DNA from: Priapulus caudatus
Lineage: Eukaryota > Priapulida > Priapulimorpha > Priapulimorphida > Priapulidae
Direction: 5' to 3'
Length of the DNA stretch: 40,496 bases
Assembly: GCF_000485595.1 (NCBI RefSeq)
Contig: NW_014577661.1
Span: 267,765-308,260, forward strand
The notes beneath the pieces are model-generated. The model saw nothing but the letters and a program-made list of their open reading frames with translations, ran no database searches and was not told the DNA's origin. Positions 31,691-40,496 of this stretch are shown piece by piece. Position 1 is the first letter of the stretch. Each line of letters begins with the position of its first letter. The position numbers were made by a program, and so were the translations under genes.

Positions 31691-34600
31691 TCACTTGCCC
31701 ACCGCGTTCCTTTTCCGGCCGGCGTTGCGGGATTGCGCGCAGGGCAGCAGCAGACGCCGATACTCGAGCGGCAGGTGCTTCTCGACGAGGCTGCTGAAGC
31801 AGACCTTGTCGTTGATGAAGCCCTGCCTCTTCATCAGCAGCTCCACATCCTCCACCTGGATCGTGTGGCGGCCGGCGTGCCGCGCGTACGCGTACAGGTC
31901 CGCCGACAGGGACACGAAGAAGTTCCTCTCGCACTTCAGCACCTCCTCCCACGCGTCGCGCGCGACCTTCCTCTGCGAGAACAGCGAGAAGAAGAACTTG
32001 GTCATGCTCACGGGAAGTTCTCCGAAGAGTTTTTGCCGCGGATTCGCGGGGCGGCGGCTCGTCGCCGGCTGCACGGCGCGCGTAGCGGATCTCCGCGGGG
32101 GCGCCTCTGCTGCATCTTCCTCGTCAGAGTCGTCCTCCGTGAAATCTTGCTCTTCGTGCGGATCGGATTCTGTCGCGCGCACCCTAGCGTCGCCTGCCTC
32201 CGCTTCTCTCAGATGCTGTCCCGCTAGCGTGGCTCGAGTCGCCCGATCGTCACCTTCCACGTGCCCGATTTCGTGTGAAATCTGCTCCGTAACCTTATGA
32301 GGTGTGAGCACTCGACTGAGTCGTCTCGGTGTCGTGACTGTTGGTTTAGAACTCTTCTTATGGCTCGTTTGCAGTCGCAGGGAGACGTTCCTTCTCTGCT
32401 GAATCTGTGGAAGTCTGGCCTCGCTACGTAACGATGCCGGCGTGAGCCGCTCACGTCCCCTCTGCTCGGCATCGACCTCATCATCGTCGTTAAGTTCTGT
32501 ATGCTCCTGAGCTTCTCTATCGAGAGCCTCTGTGCTCTCGACATCACCCTCAGTTTCTTCCACTCTATCCTCAGCCTGTTCTATGTCTTCATGTGCGTGC
32601 ATGCCACGGGCCTCTGAGCGTTCCACGTCATCCTCAGCATCGTCCTCGCTCTCCTCATCGCGTTCAACCTCCTCCTGAGCTTCAGTATCATAGGCTGCTA
32701 CACCTGCTTCACCTTTCTCAATAATGTCCTTATCACGTACTACATCATCATTGGTTTCCTCCTCTTCATTGTCTTCTTCTTCCACATCTTCGTCCTCTTC
32801 CTCACTATTTTCAATGTGTTCCACCACACCCGCTTCGGCTTCTGTCTCATAATTTCCTCTATGTTCTTCATTGTCCTCAGTGTCTTCCCCACGTTCTGGC
32901 TGTACATCTTCCACAGTTTCTTCCTGTTCCACGTCTTCTATGTCTTCTTCTTTACGGATTTCTTCCTGCTGTACATCTTCCTCAATGTCTTCCTCAGGGA
33001 TTTCCTGTTCCACATCCTCCACGTCTTCTTCCTCAAGTATGTATGACTGGGAACCTTTACTTTTAGATCGGTATTTCCCTGCAAAGAATTAAAAAAAGAA
33101 AAGAGAAAATTTATTCCGTGTCCCCTTATAGGTTTGTGAGTGCAGCTGATCTAGCTCCCCAAAGTATCTCCAGTATCTCTAGTACTATAGCCCGCGTACA
33201 TTGACTGCCGCAGTCAGCGTTATCAAGCCGGTACGGGAGATCATTTGCATAATATATTCTAGATACCTATACTGGCTATAGACACATGTCTTAGCTATAC
33301 TCTCTGTGAATATTGAGTTTATTGACTCACGATTAGTCAATATATTAATTATTCGCAGTGGCTGGAGGTACGGCAGCCGTCGTTCGTTGAAGCACCTTTT
33401 TGGTGTTAGCATTAGGGTTAGGGTTCTAGCTCATCTAAACTCTCAAATCGTGAATTTATTTCCCAAGGCGTTATTTCGAAATCTGGTGCCACCCGCCGCT
33501 ATCTTTGTGTCGTTAAGTATGAAAGCGAATGGACTGCCGTACCTCCAGCCTCGAGACACTAAGATACGGCTGCCGTACCCGTAGCCAAGTATATTAATTA
33601 TATAACTGAGGTCACGATACCCACAACGATACTCACTGCAGTGAAGCATTTCTTGCGCTGCCAGTACTTCTTGTAGAGCGCCTTCTATTATTCACATCAC
33701 TGTACCTGGTCTCTGTTTCAAGGTAGTTCTTGATTAACACACGAGGTGTTTGTTTCTCCGGCTGAGTGTCTGATAGCGATGCCATTTTAGTATAAGCACT
33801 ACTGGGTCAATCCTGAAAGATTAATATTTCATGTGAAGAATATGATACTATTTATTAAATCGGATGCAATGCAGTACTCTCATTATATCACTAGATACAG
33901 CCATACAGCCTTGAGACCAAATTCCTCAGAAATGTTTAAGCTAAATGTTTGGCATACACCTGGATCTACTTGCATACAAGGTACTCTTTAAATGGGAAAA
34001 AGAATGTGTCATAGCCTAAGAGACTGTAACAAGGAGACACCCTAGCCTAAGGCTGCTGTAAGAATAATAATTGTGGGGAATATAATACTAAGTAATAGGT
34101 CTTGCAATTCCTGAACATTTCTTGGAGCTAAAGATAGCCTAACATTGATCAAACTTGCAGATCAATAAACAGGTAACTAAATAAGATTAAGACTAAGTAA
34201 TAGGTCTTGCAATTCCTGAAAAGCTAAAGATAGCCTAACATTGATCAAACTTGCAGATCAATAAACAGGTAACTAAATAAGATTAAGACTAAGTAATAGG
34301 TCTTGCAATTCCTGAATGTTTCTTGGGAGTTAAAGATAGCCTAGCATTGATCAAACTTACAGATCAACTTCACAGACTATGTTAGTAGTCTAAGTGAGTG
34401 GGCAGCGAGTATTCTATATATATATATTTCAATTCATCAAACAGCGCAATAGATTCAAACACAAACGTGTACGTGTACGTGTACGTGACAGCACATGGAA
34501 ATTTTGCCTATTGGTCAAAATAACCCGAAATTAATAGGTAAAAAATGAAAAAATCACAGGCACATGGCACAATTCAATAATAAAACTATGGTAATTTTCT

Positions 34601-37600
34601 GTGATACAGACGTGGTCTTTCGATATACGACCGTTTCTTGAAGCTAAGTCAGAAAGACATAGCTCCAACTTTTTTGAGTTTGTGCAGCAGTTTGCTTTGG
34701 GGTGAGTGTGTGGGCCATTGTAGAGGAGCATTTGAACAGCATTTACGTGGAACTATTTTGCAACATAGATGACAGAGCACATAAACGTTAAGACTTTGGT
34801 AATGCATACTAGTACTTCAGTATTTGTTCATTTAAAATCAATTTATTATTGCCAATGCCTATGTCAGTGTGTGGAAATAATAGTTTTGTATTAGTAGGCC
34901 TATATTATTACTGTGAGTGTGAGTGTGACTAAGGCCATTATTATTATTAAGGCAGACTTATTATTAGACTCATTAGGGCAGACTATTATTAGTTAGCCCG
35001 ATCAGGTTCTACGAGTGTTGCACGTCGTAGGAACTTATCGCCACGCAGTGAGAAGCAAGAAGGTAACTTGCAGCTAATTAGTGAGTATTAAGCTGGGTTT
35101 ACACAACCGACTTTATGTTGGCGAATTGGCGAGTTGGACCAACTTACTATTCGCCAACTCCAAGTTGGCGCAAATAGACCATGTTCTAATCTCCCAACTA
35201 GTTGCTATCGATCAGTTGGTCGTGCAACTTTTGCGTTTGCCGATTGTCGGTTGTTTAGTTGGAAAGTTGGTCCAATTCGCCAATACAAAGTTGGTAACTA
35301 GTGTAAACCCAGCTTTACTATGACCACAGGCCCTTGGAGGCTCAAGTTCAAGCTCTTTAATCTTCTTGAGTAACTTTAATCCTGAAACTTGAAACTTGAA
35401 CCTCCAAGGGCCTGTCTAGTAGTTGTACATTGTAGTTTGTACTTTTATAATTATACTTATAGTACACTGACACTGTATTACTCGGACTCCATCACATGTA
35501 TTGTAAGATGACACACTCAGACACTTACACTGTCACACATACCGTAGCCCGACGAAGCTGTGCGACTGATTGTCTATACAGGGGCTTAATTCTCACCCTA
35601 GTGTAATCTATGGTCTTCTAACCCTAGCAAGACCGTTTCTTGGAGCTAAAGACTAGTAGTAGTACACATAGGCCTACACTGATACAGACTAGGCAAGTAA
35701 TGCTGATCCGGAATTAAGAAATGTGTTTGTAGCGGCAGACCTCACCAGGGATCAGAGGAGCAAAGAATACGAACTGAGAACTGAGCTCAAACATAGGCAA
35801 TCGCTGGGTCAGGACGTGATCATCAGCAAGGGTGCTATTGTGCCTAGACCGGCAAAAAAGTAGTTGAGCATGTACATAAGGAGCTTTTAAACACACCTGT
35901 TCACAATGTTACTGTTTCAGAGTTAAATGTTGAGTTACCTGCACAGTTTACTGCACCTGCACAACCGGCTCCGAAATATTTTAAATGTCTGTTTGCTAAT
36001 GCAAGAAGTTTGATTCACAAGATGAGCGAATTAGAGACACTAGCAAGTGACTACGAGTACGAACCAGACATTATCAGTATATTGTCGAAACCTGGGGCAC
36101 GGACAAAGCAACTGACCAGGTATTTACAATCCCAGGTTACACGCTATATCGTCGAAACAGAGGTAGTAGAGGTGGTGGTGTTATTATATATATTGTCGTG
36201 ACTGTTATCAGACGATCGCTCGGCCAGACTTGACAAACAGTGGACACGAGGAAAGTTTATGGATAGAGTTTGTGCTCCCCAAATCTCGCTTACTGGTTGG
36301 ATCAGTGTACAGGAGTATGGAGACGGACATCAATGATGCCAGATTTATAGAATTATTGAAGCGAGCATACTCAGAGGGCAAGCCCATGTGTGTTATGGGG
36401 GATTTTAACTATAGTCATAGTGAAATAGACTGGGCTACTCTAAGCGGTGATAGACGCGGCACTGAATTCATTGACTTAGTTCAAGACTGCTTTATGACGC
36501 AGCATGTTGATAACCCTACCAGAGGTCCAGAGGAGACAGTATACTGGATCTAGTGTTGACAACAGAACCGCCTCTAGTAGAGACCCTACAAGTAAAAGAA
36601 CATTTGAACAACAGTGACCACAGTATAGTTACATGTGACCTGGTTGTCGAAGTAAACGTTCCGACCAACCACATGGAGGTTTACAACTTGAATAAGGGGA
36701 ACTATGACAAACTGAGAGCTGACCTTAGTATTGACTGGAAGTCTGAGTTAAGCGGGGATGCAGACGACTGCTGGGTTGTTCACCAGGAAACTGCATTTGG
36801 CAATGGAGACGAATATATCCCCAAGAGAGTGTGTCGCAGTAAGACAAACCCATTATGGGTTACTAGAACTGTTAGGAAAGCATGCCGACAGAAAAGTAAA
36901 CAGTGGAGGAGATATATAAACTTTCCGGTACGTAATGCTATCATCAGTGATTTCGTAAACACGGACGCTCGTGATAAGGAACTTTTTGTCAGGGCTGTCC
37001 ATGTGCGTCCGTGATTATAGTACGTGTGTTTTACTCCATTTCCATGTTTAGTCCGTGGCCGTGGTTACACAGCTGACACCTCCATTTCATCTGGCGTCCA
37101 AAACATACGGATACGGGCCGCACAAATGTTTACTTTATCAGCGACTTATCGCTTGACAGTTGACTCCTGCCCTGGATGACATTTACGGCACGTAAATGAA
37201 TATCAACAACCGATTTCAAGTCTTGCTTGTAGTTGTAATGTAACCAGCAGTGATATTGGACAAACGAATACGCGTTAAGCTATATTAAAGGTTACTAGCT
37301 CCAAGAAACGGTATCGCTAGGGTTAGGATACCGTTGTATAGACAATCCGTCGCACAGCCTGGTCGGGCTATAAGGTTACGTACTTATTAACTACATAACG
37401 TCACAAGGTCAAGTGCCAGTTAGGGGCCTACTCTAGCATTCGTCAACATTGCATAATCAATGGGCTTATTAATAATAATATTATGCCTTTAATAAGTTAT
37501 AGTATACCTGTCATCCCACGATTTACTATATCGCTGTATCATTTAATAAATTTTTGAAAACGTATATTGATCACCTTATTCCATAACTACAATAACGATA

Positions 37601-39877
37601 TCTAGTATCACTAGTATTAGTAGTAATCATCAACAAACAAACTTTGGTTTTGGCGCTGTTTGGACGCTCGTCCGAAATTGGACGCTCCCAAGTGCGCATG
37701 CGCGCAAGCGCCTCTTGTTTTGCAAGGGCGCATGCCCAGTATGCGCAGTAGTCATCTGCGCATCTCGCCCCTCGAAACGGTAGCAATAAACAAGCATGGC
37801 GTACAACCACTGATCTCTATAATATAATTATAGATGATTATATCAGGAGTTAATAAAGACAAATTTTGTCTTTATTAACTCCTGATTATATATAATTATA
37901 TATGATTATATTATAGAGATCAGTATTCCCTTCCTGTTCCTCATCCTCAGCTTCTTCCTCGAGGTTCCCTTCCTGTTCAACAAATGCTTCCGTTTCCTTC
38001 TCACCATCTTCTTCGACTGTTGCCAGCTGCTCTACTCTGCTCGTCTGCGCTCTTTCTTCTGCTCGTGACATCGTACTTTCTTTGCCCGCGTTCACATCAC
38101 CATCACCTCTACCCTGATCCACCTGCACCATAACGTTTAAACGTCAGTAAACACCATCAGTACCACGTCACAGTAGCAGTAGATTAGTTACCTAACAACA
38201 TCAAGCTAAAAAGACGCTTGTTTTGTGTAACCAGGCCAACCAGAACCTTTCTTTGTATTATTTTTTAATTATTTTATGGAGCTGTTTAATCTCTTCAGTT
38301 ACACATGATTGGCACAGTGACTTTAGAATTACCAAGACATGCCATCCATCTCCTGACTAGAAACTTAATTAATGTTTACCTTGACATGAATATTACTAGG
38401 AAATTGCCCAGTACTAATACTACTAACAGTACTACAGTAGAATAATAGATAAATTCAATAGAAAATTTAAAAAGTGTAAGTTTAAAAGTGTAGTATATGC
38501 ACTGGCAGCAAACACACCTTGTGCACCTCTGATGGCTGCTGTTGTCTCATCTTGCCAACTTCCACTGCTGGCGACTTCCTAGCTTTGTAGCTCTTGTCGA
38601 AAAAAGCAGTCATGTCACCATCAGTGAGGTGTGATTCTGATACTGATAGCAGTTCTGTAATATGACATCATGGTTATCAAAATAAAGTCTACATGTACAA
38701 CTTTTCACCATCAATTCAACTAATGAAAGAGTAATTTGTTTAAAACAACTGAAGCAGAGGCTAATACCAGGCAAGCACTGATTTTGTCACGGCTATTTCA
38801 CAGCTCAGCTCACCTGTTGTCCTATTCATATCAAAATTCCAGACACGCTTGGCCTTTGGCTGAAAGGGCTTAACAGACTGTATCTGTTTAAGCATGGAAG
38901 CCACCTCCTCTGCACTCTTGTGTGGAACAACTGAGGCAGAAGAGCAAATACAGAACTCACATACAAAAGGCTGTCACTATCATATTTAACACTCACTCAA
39001 ATTCACTGCATAGTTTCAGGTTTACCAAACGTCTCTTTTAAACACCTGTTAAACTGCACAGGGATATATCTAACACACAACCAACCAACTGTTCAGCACT
39101 GGACAAAAATATCAATATTTTATTTTGTGGTTATTTAAGGTGTAAACCTCAAACGATGATAATATCAAATTATAATTTATTTAAAATAATCGTTAAACAT
39201 TTTAATACCCGTTTTCTTGAACTTGGAGAAGCGGACATGAGGAGGTATAGGTGGCAGCGCAGATTCTTTTTCCGTGGGCTCTCGGACAACCGGCGTTTCC
39301 ACATCAGCATTAGCTATGAAGTTAGCAATCATCGTTCGTGGCGTCTCGCGACATGACAGGGAAAGCAACGAAGTGTTACTGCTGCTAGCCGCTAGTGACG
39401 ACCTGCGGAGATCCGAAGGTTCTGACCTGCATGCACGCAAACACACATTTAGTGCGCCATCATTGCTCCCAATACTTAAATACAGCCAAACCAGTGTTAA
39501 CATTCATATCATAGCATACTATAGAATAGCCATAGTAAATATTAACGAGCGCGTCATTTTGATTGAGGGAATCTAACAGATTCCCTGCCCGAAAAAAAAG
39601 GGAGTCCTTAGCGATATAAGGAAGTCTACAGTCCCACGTTGAAGACTGATGATAACAATACCACACGCACGTGGATATTTTACAGATTCAGTATGCCATC
39701 GGAGGTAGGAGGTTACCTGCGTTTCTTCGCGTGCTTGACTGGCAAAGCTGACTTGTTGACAGGAGCAATCGCGACATATTGTTGTATCGCTGTCCGTGGA
39801 GTTATAATCTCTTGCTCATCATCATCTAACAACTGACTGGTCATGCTTTTGCGCTTCCTTCCGCTTCGTAGTACCAT
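31691..39877 (-). CDS. CENPT: Centromere protein T (histone-fold kinetochore protein), exons 2-7 as ordered here
   Basis: Modelled coding exons (minus, 5' to 3'): 39877-39717, 39426-39209, 38930-38814, 38654-38518, 38122-38005, 33078-31691; phases agree, 712 aa. The N-terminal part has two TPRT motifs (IITPRTAIQQYV at about 25 and ETPRTMIANFIANA at about 82), typical of CENP-T N-termini that bind the Ndc80/Mis12 machinery. Residues about 265-480 are a long Glu/Asp repeat region (EEDIEDVEQEE type). The C-terminal histone fold spans about 600-700, including AYARHAGRHTIQ, EDVELLMKRQGF and LVEKHLPLEYRRLLLPCA, the most diagnostic CENP-T block. In the family this fold pairs with CENP-W and binds centromeric DNA. 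The ATG at 39877 may not be the true start: the frame stays open to a good acceptor (CTCCATTTTAG) five bases upstream whose phase fits the out-of-order exon at 33637-33785. The end of exon 38122-38005 is uncertain. The terminal exon turns GC-rich toward the stop. Confidence 0.88.
33178..33605. repeat. Fold-back repeat remnants in CENP-T intron
   Basis: It begins with CTCTAGTACTATAGCCCGCG-type sequence at about 33178. Then GCTGGAGGTACGGCAGCCGT at about 33362 is mirrored by two inverted copies at about 33534-33585 (CTGCCGTACCTCCAGCC and ACGGCTGCCGTACCCGTAGCC). Outer TATTAATTA boxes flank these. The class is undetermined. It lies between the misplaced first exon and the terminal exon of CENP-T. 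Confidence 0.5.
33637..33785 (-). CDS. CENPT: CENP-T first exon, out of order
   Basis: From ATG 33785 (context AAAATGGCA) the frame encodes MASLSDTQPEKQTPRVLIKN and then YLETETRYSD and an Arg/Ser-rich tail, ending at a strong donor (CTGCA|GTGAGT) in phase 2. The TPRVLIKNYL motif right after the start resembles the beginning of vertebrate CENP-T. Phase 2 cannot join the nearby terminal exon at 33078, which needs phase 1. It fits exactly the acceptor before 39877, restoring Gln-Glu-Met. So this is probably the real first exon of the same gene, displaced by rearrangement or misassembly. Less likely, it is the start of a second copy or an alternative promoter. Confidence 0.7.
34087..34372. repeat. 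About 100-bp tandem repeat, three copies
   Basis: Copies start at 34087, 34192 and 34288 with ACTAAGTAATAGGTCTTGCA and run through TGATCAAACTTGCAGATCAA. Spacings are 105 and 96 bp. The unit includes TTTCTTGGAGCTAAAG, a motif shared with the ends of the CCCGACCAGGCTG element. Non-coding. Confidence 0.85.
35091..35314. mobile_element. 224-bp PIF/Harbinger-like MITE with TTA target duplication
   Basis: The ends AGCTGGGTTTACAC (35091-35104) and GTGTAAACCCAGCT (right) are inverted repeats, flanked by TTA at 35088-35090 and 35315-35317. A 3-bp TWA duplication is typical of PIF/Harbinger elements. The interior has repeated CCAACT/AGTTGG motifs in both orientations. It sits in the CENP-T long intron. 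Confidence 0.75.
35326..35415. repeat. 90-bp inverted repeat, ACAGGCCCTTGGAGG arms
   Basis: ACAGGCCCTTGGAGGCTCAA on the left pairs with the complement ending CCTCCAAGGGCCTGT; the arms are about 28 bp. It begins within 10 bases of the preceding MITE. No target duplication found. Confidence 0.7.
35545..35648 (+). repeat. CCCGACCAGGCTG dispersed element, copy 2
   Basis: It reads TAGCCCGACGAAGCTGTGCG through GATTGTCTATACA to ACCGTTTCTTGGAGCTA. It stands upstream of the LINE remnant, with an inverted partner downstream of it at 37296-37370. Confidence 0.65.
35926..37010 (+). pseudogene. Broken non-LTR retrotransposon: AP-endonuclease part
   Basis: Frames shift several times but read as one protein family. 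FANARSLIHKMSELETLASD comes first (about 35994), then ETWGTDKATDQVFTIPGYT and a GGGV segment (36088-36180), then RLLVGSVYR, CVMGDFNYSHSEIDW and the region after it (36233-36553). LNNSDHSIVTCDL (about 36607) and a spacer (YIPKR, RRYI) follow. GDFN and SDH are conserved endonuclease motifs of CR1/Jockey-like LINEs. The reverse transcriptase that should follow is absent, so only a 5'-side piece remains. Frameshifts and stops make it inactive. It lies in the CENP-T long intron, opposite in strand. Confidence 0.85.
37296..37370 (-). repeat. CCCGACCAGGCTG dispersed element, copy 3 (inverted)
   Basis: Read on the minus strand it has TAGCCCGACCAGGCTGTGCG, GGATTGTCTATACAACGG and the end CGTTTCTTGGAGCTA. 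It forms an inverted pair with the copy at 35545-35648 around the LINE remnant. Confidence 0.65.
37810..37923. mobile_element. Palindromic MITE with CTGATCTCTATAATATAAT ends, carrying a nested insertion
   Basis: The ends CTGATCTCTATAATATAATT and the complement ending at 37923 pair through an AT-rich interior. The 41-bp CAGGAGT element is inserted near its middle. The right edge directly abuts the acidic CENP-T frame. Flanks show no clear target duplication. Confidence 0.7.
37844..37884. mobile_element. 41-bp perfect palindrome, CAGGAGT family, 7-bp target duplication
   Basis: The sequence starts CAGGAGTTAATAAAGACAAA and is its own reverse complement except for one central base. It is flanked by ATTATAT at 37837-37843 and 37885-37891. 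It is the smallest member of the family in this window and is nested in another palindromic element. Confidence 0.8.
37924..38004 (-). other. Acidic coding-like tail after CENP-T exon, cut by a MITE
   Basis: Downstream of the donor at 38004 the frame stays open as EKETEAFVEQEGNLEEEAED and more Glu-rich residues until it meets the palindromic MITE at 37810-37923, which supplies a stop. It may be retained exon sequence, an alternative longer exon, or an old exon shortened after the insertion. The donor ATG|GTGAGA at 38005/38004 fits the phase of the next exon. Confidence 0.4.
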
Positions 39878-40008
39878 CTCCCTAAAATGGAGTTTACAAG
39901 TTTAGCAACTGTGCAGAGGTGGACGAGAAATTGGAATCCAATAGTAGTGTACTATGAAGAAATCCTGCAACGGCAATAATGGCATAGAGTAGACTATCGC
40001 ATGCAATC

Positions 40009-40089
40009 TAGTATTTCTTCCTGCTCTACATCTTCCTCAGGGATTTCTTCCTGCTCTACATCTTCCTCCGTGTCTTCCTCAGGGATTTC
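40009..40089 (-). other. Fragment of CENP-T acidic repeat at a sequence join
   Basis: On the minus strand this encodes EIPEEDTEEDVEQEEIPEED and then VEQEEI, close to but not identical with the start of the acidic region in the terminal CENP-T exon (about 32930-33030). It stops abruptly at the ambiguous base 40090. It lies upstream of the other CENP-T exons, where this part of the gene should not be, so it is probably a repeat-driven assembly chimera or a partial duplicate. Confidence 0.6.
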
Positions 40090-40090
40090 N
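40090..40090. other. Single ambiguous base at apparent join
   Basis: One N separates the CENP-T acidic fragment from a carboxypeptidase exon. The abrupt change of content on each side suggests a join and not a simple miscall. Confidence 0.6.
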
Positions 40091-40091
40091 A

Positions 40092-40175
40092 GTGGAAACA
40101 GATCTTGTGGACAACCTCATCTGGTACTTCGTTCCCGTTATGAATCCAGAGGGATACGTTTACACGCACGAAAAG
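40092..40175 (+). CDS. M14 zinc carboxypeptidase, one internal exon (partial)
   Basis: Twenty-eight codons read VETDLVDNLIWYFVPVMNPE and then GYVYTHEK before a donor-like GTGCAT at 40176. The VPVMNPEGYxYT block corresponds to the conserved VPVxNPDGYxYT segment of metallocarboxypeptidases A/B, between the first zinc-binding motif and the substrate-binding Asn-Arg pair. The start is lost at the N join, and no following exon lies in the remaining 320 bases. Family activity: release of C-terminal residues from peptides, usually secreted. The exact subfamily cannot be told. Confidence 0.75.
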
Positions 40176-40496
40176 GTGCATGCGGCAGACGCGGAGAAAA
40201 GCATGCAGATAATCTATTTACTATACACTACGTTATGCAGCAATTCTATACACTAACATACTATATATACCTACTATGTGTGCTATTAAGAGCTATTAAT
40301 ACCTGTATTGTTTTTTGTTTTTATGCGAAACTGAGATTTCCGCTACCCAATCAGGAGCCTTTCATCATGCTCCCGAAATGCGCGAAGAAACTTTCTATCG
40401 CCCGCTAATGCTCGATGCGATGTGTATTTAATATAGATTCTATGAGATAACACAATATATATATGTATGTACATATATGTGTGTGTGTATATAATA
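40176..40496. other. Non-coding tail (intron of the carboxypeptidase gene)
   Basis: AT-rich with TATATA and GTGTGT runs at the end. No further carboxypeptidase exon or other gene is recognisable. Confidence 0.5.

Noticed and set aside
31695-32300. Plus-strand frames opposite the CENP-T terminal exon
   Set aside because: Shadows of a GC-rich coding exon; the minus strand carries the conserved histone-fold protein.

Overview
The window looks like a piece of an animal nuclear genome, probably a marine or other invertebrate. Its genes are split into many short GT-AG exons. The single-copy genes have clear animal-type relatives, the introns and intergenic DNA are AT-rich, and the non-coding space is full of short inverted-repeat transposons, microsatellites and one broken LINE. 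I cannot name the species. Exon models were built by hand from splice sites, reading phase and recognisable family motifs, with no alignment software.

Layout. 311-2000 (+): a cysteine-rich open frame made of 17-residue repeats, family unknown. 2001-6290: non-coding, with an AT microsatellite, one copy of a roughly 620-bp dispersed repeat and an 87-bp MITE. 6296-10192: about 3.9 kb of a 30-bp minisatellite whose core is full of one-base indels. 10194-18257 (-): a complete 14-exon hexosaminidase D (HEXD, GH20) gene, 701 aa, with an N-terminal membrane anchor; its stop codon sits in the first degenerate minisatellite unit. 18308-25323: gene-poor, with hAT-like MITEs, the second copy of the dispersed repeat and a CTA-repeat tract invaded by palindromic elements. 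25324-30364 (+): a complete 7-exon SNRNP27 gene (U4/U6.U5 tri-snRNP 27 kDa protein, 167 aa), with nested fold-back elements in intron 1 and a gapped palindromic element in intron 3. 31691-39877 (-): a CENP-T gene (centromere histone-fold protein, about 712 aa as modelled). Its apparent true first exon lies out of order at 33637-33785, and its long intron holds a broken LINE and several MITEs. 40092-40175 (+): one exon of an M14 zinc carboxypeptidase, starting just after an ambiguous base that looks like an assembly join.

The genes do not form a pathway: one is a glycosidase, one a splicing factor, one a kinetochore protein and one a peptidase. The most unusual content is mobile-element biology. 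A family of near-perfect palindromes with CAGGAGT ends and 7-bp target duplications occurs four times, from 41 to 694 bp. Other fold-back elements with 8-bp and 3-bp duplications are nested among them. Several observations (indel noise in repeats, the N run, the lone N, the misplaced CENP-T exon) also indicate a draft long-read assembly with local errors.
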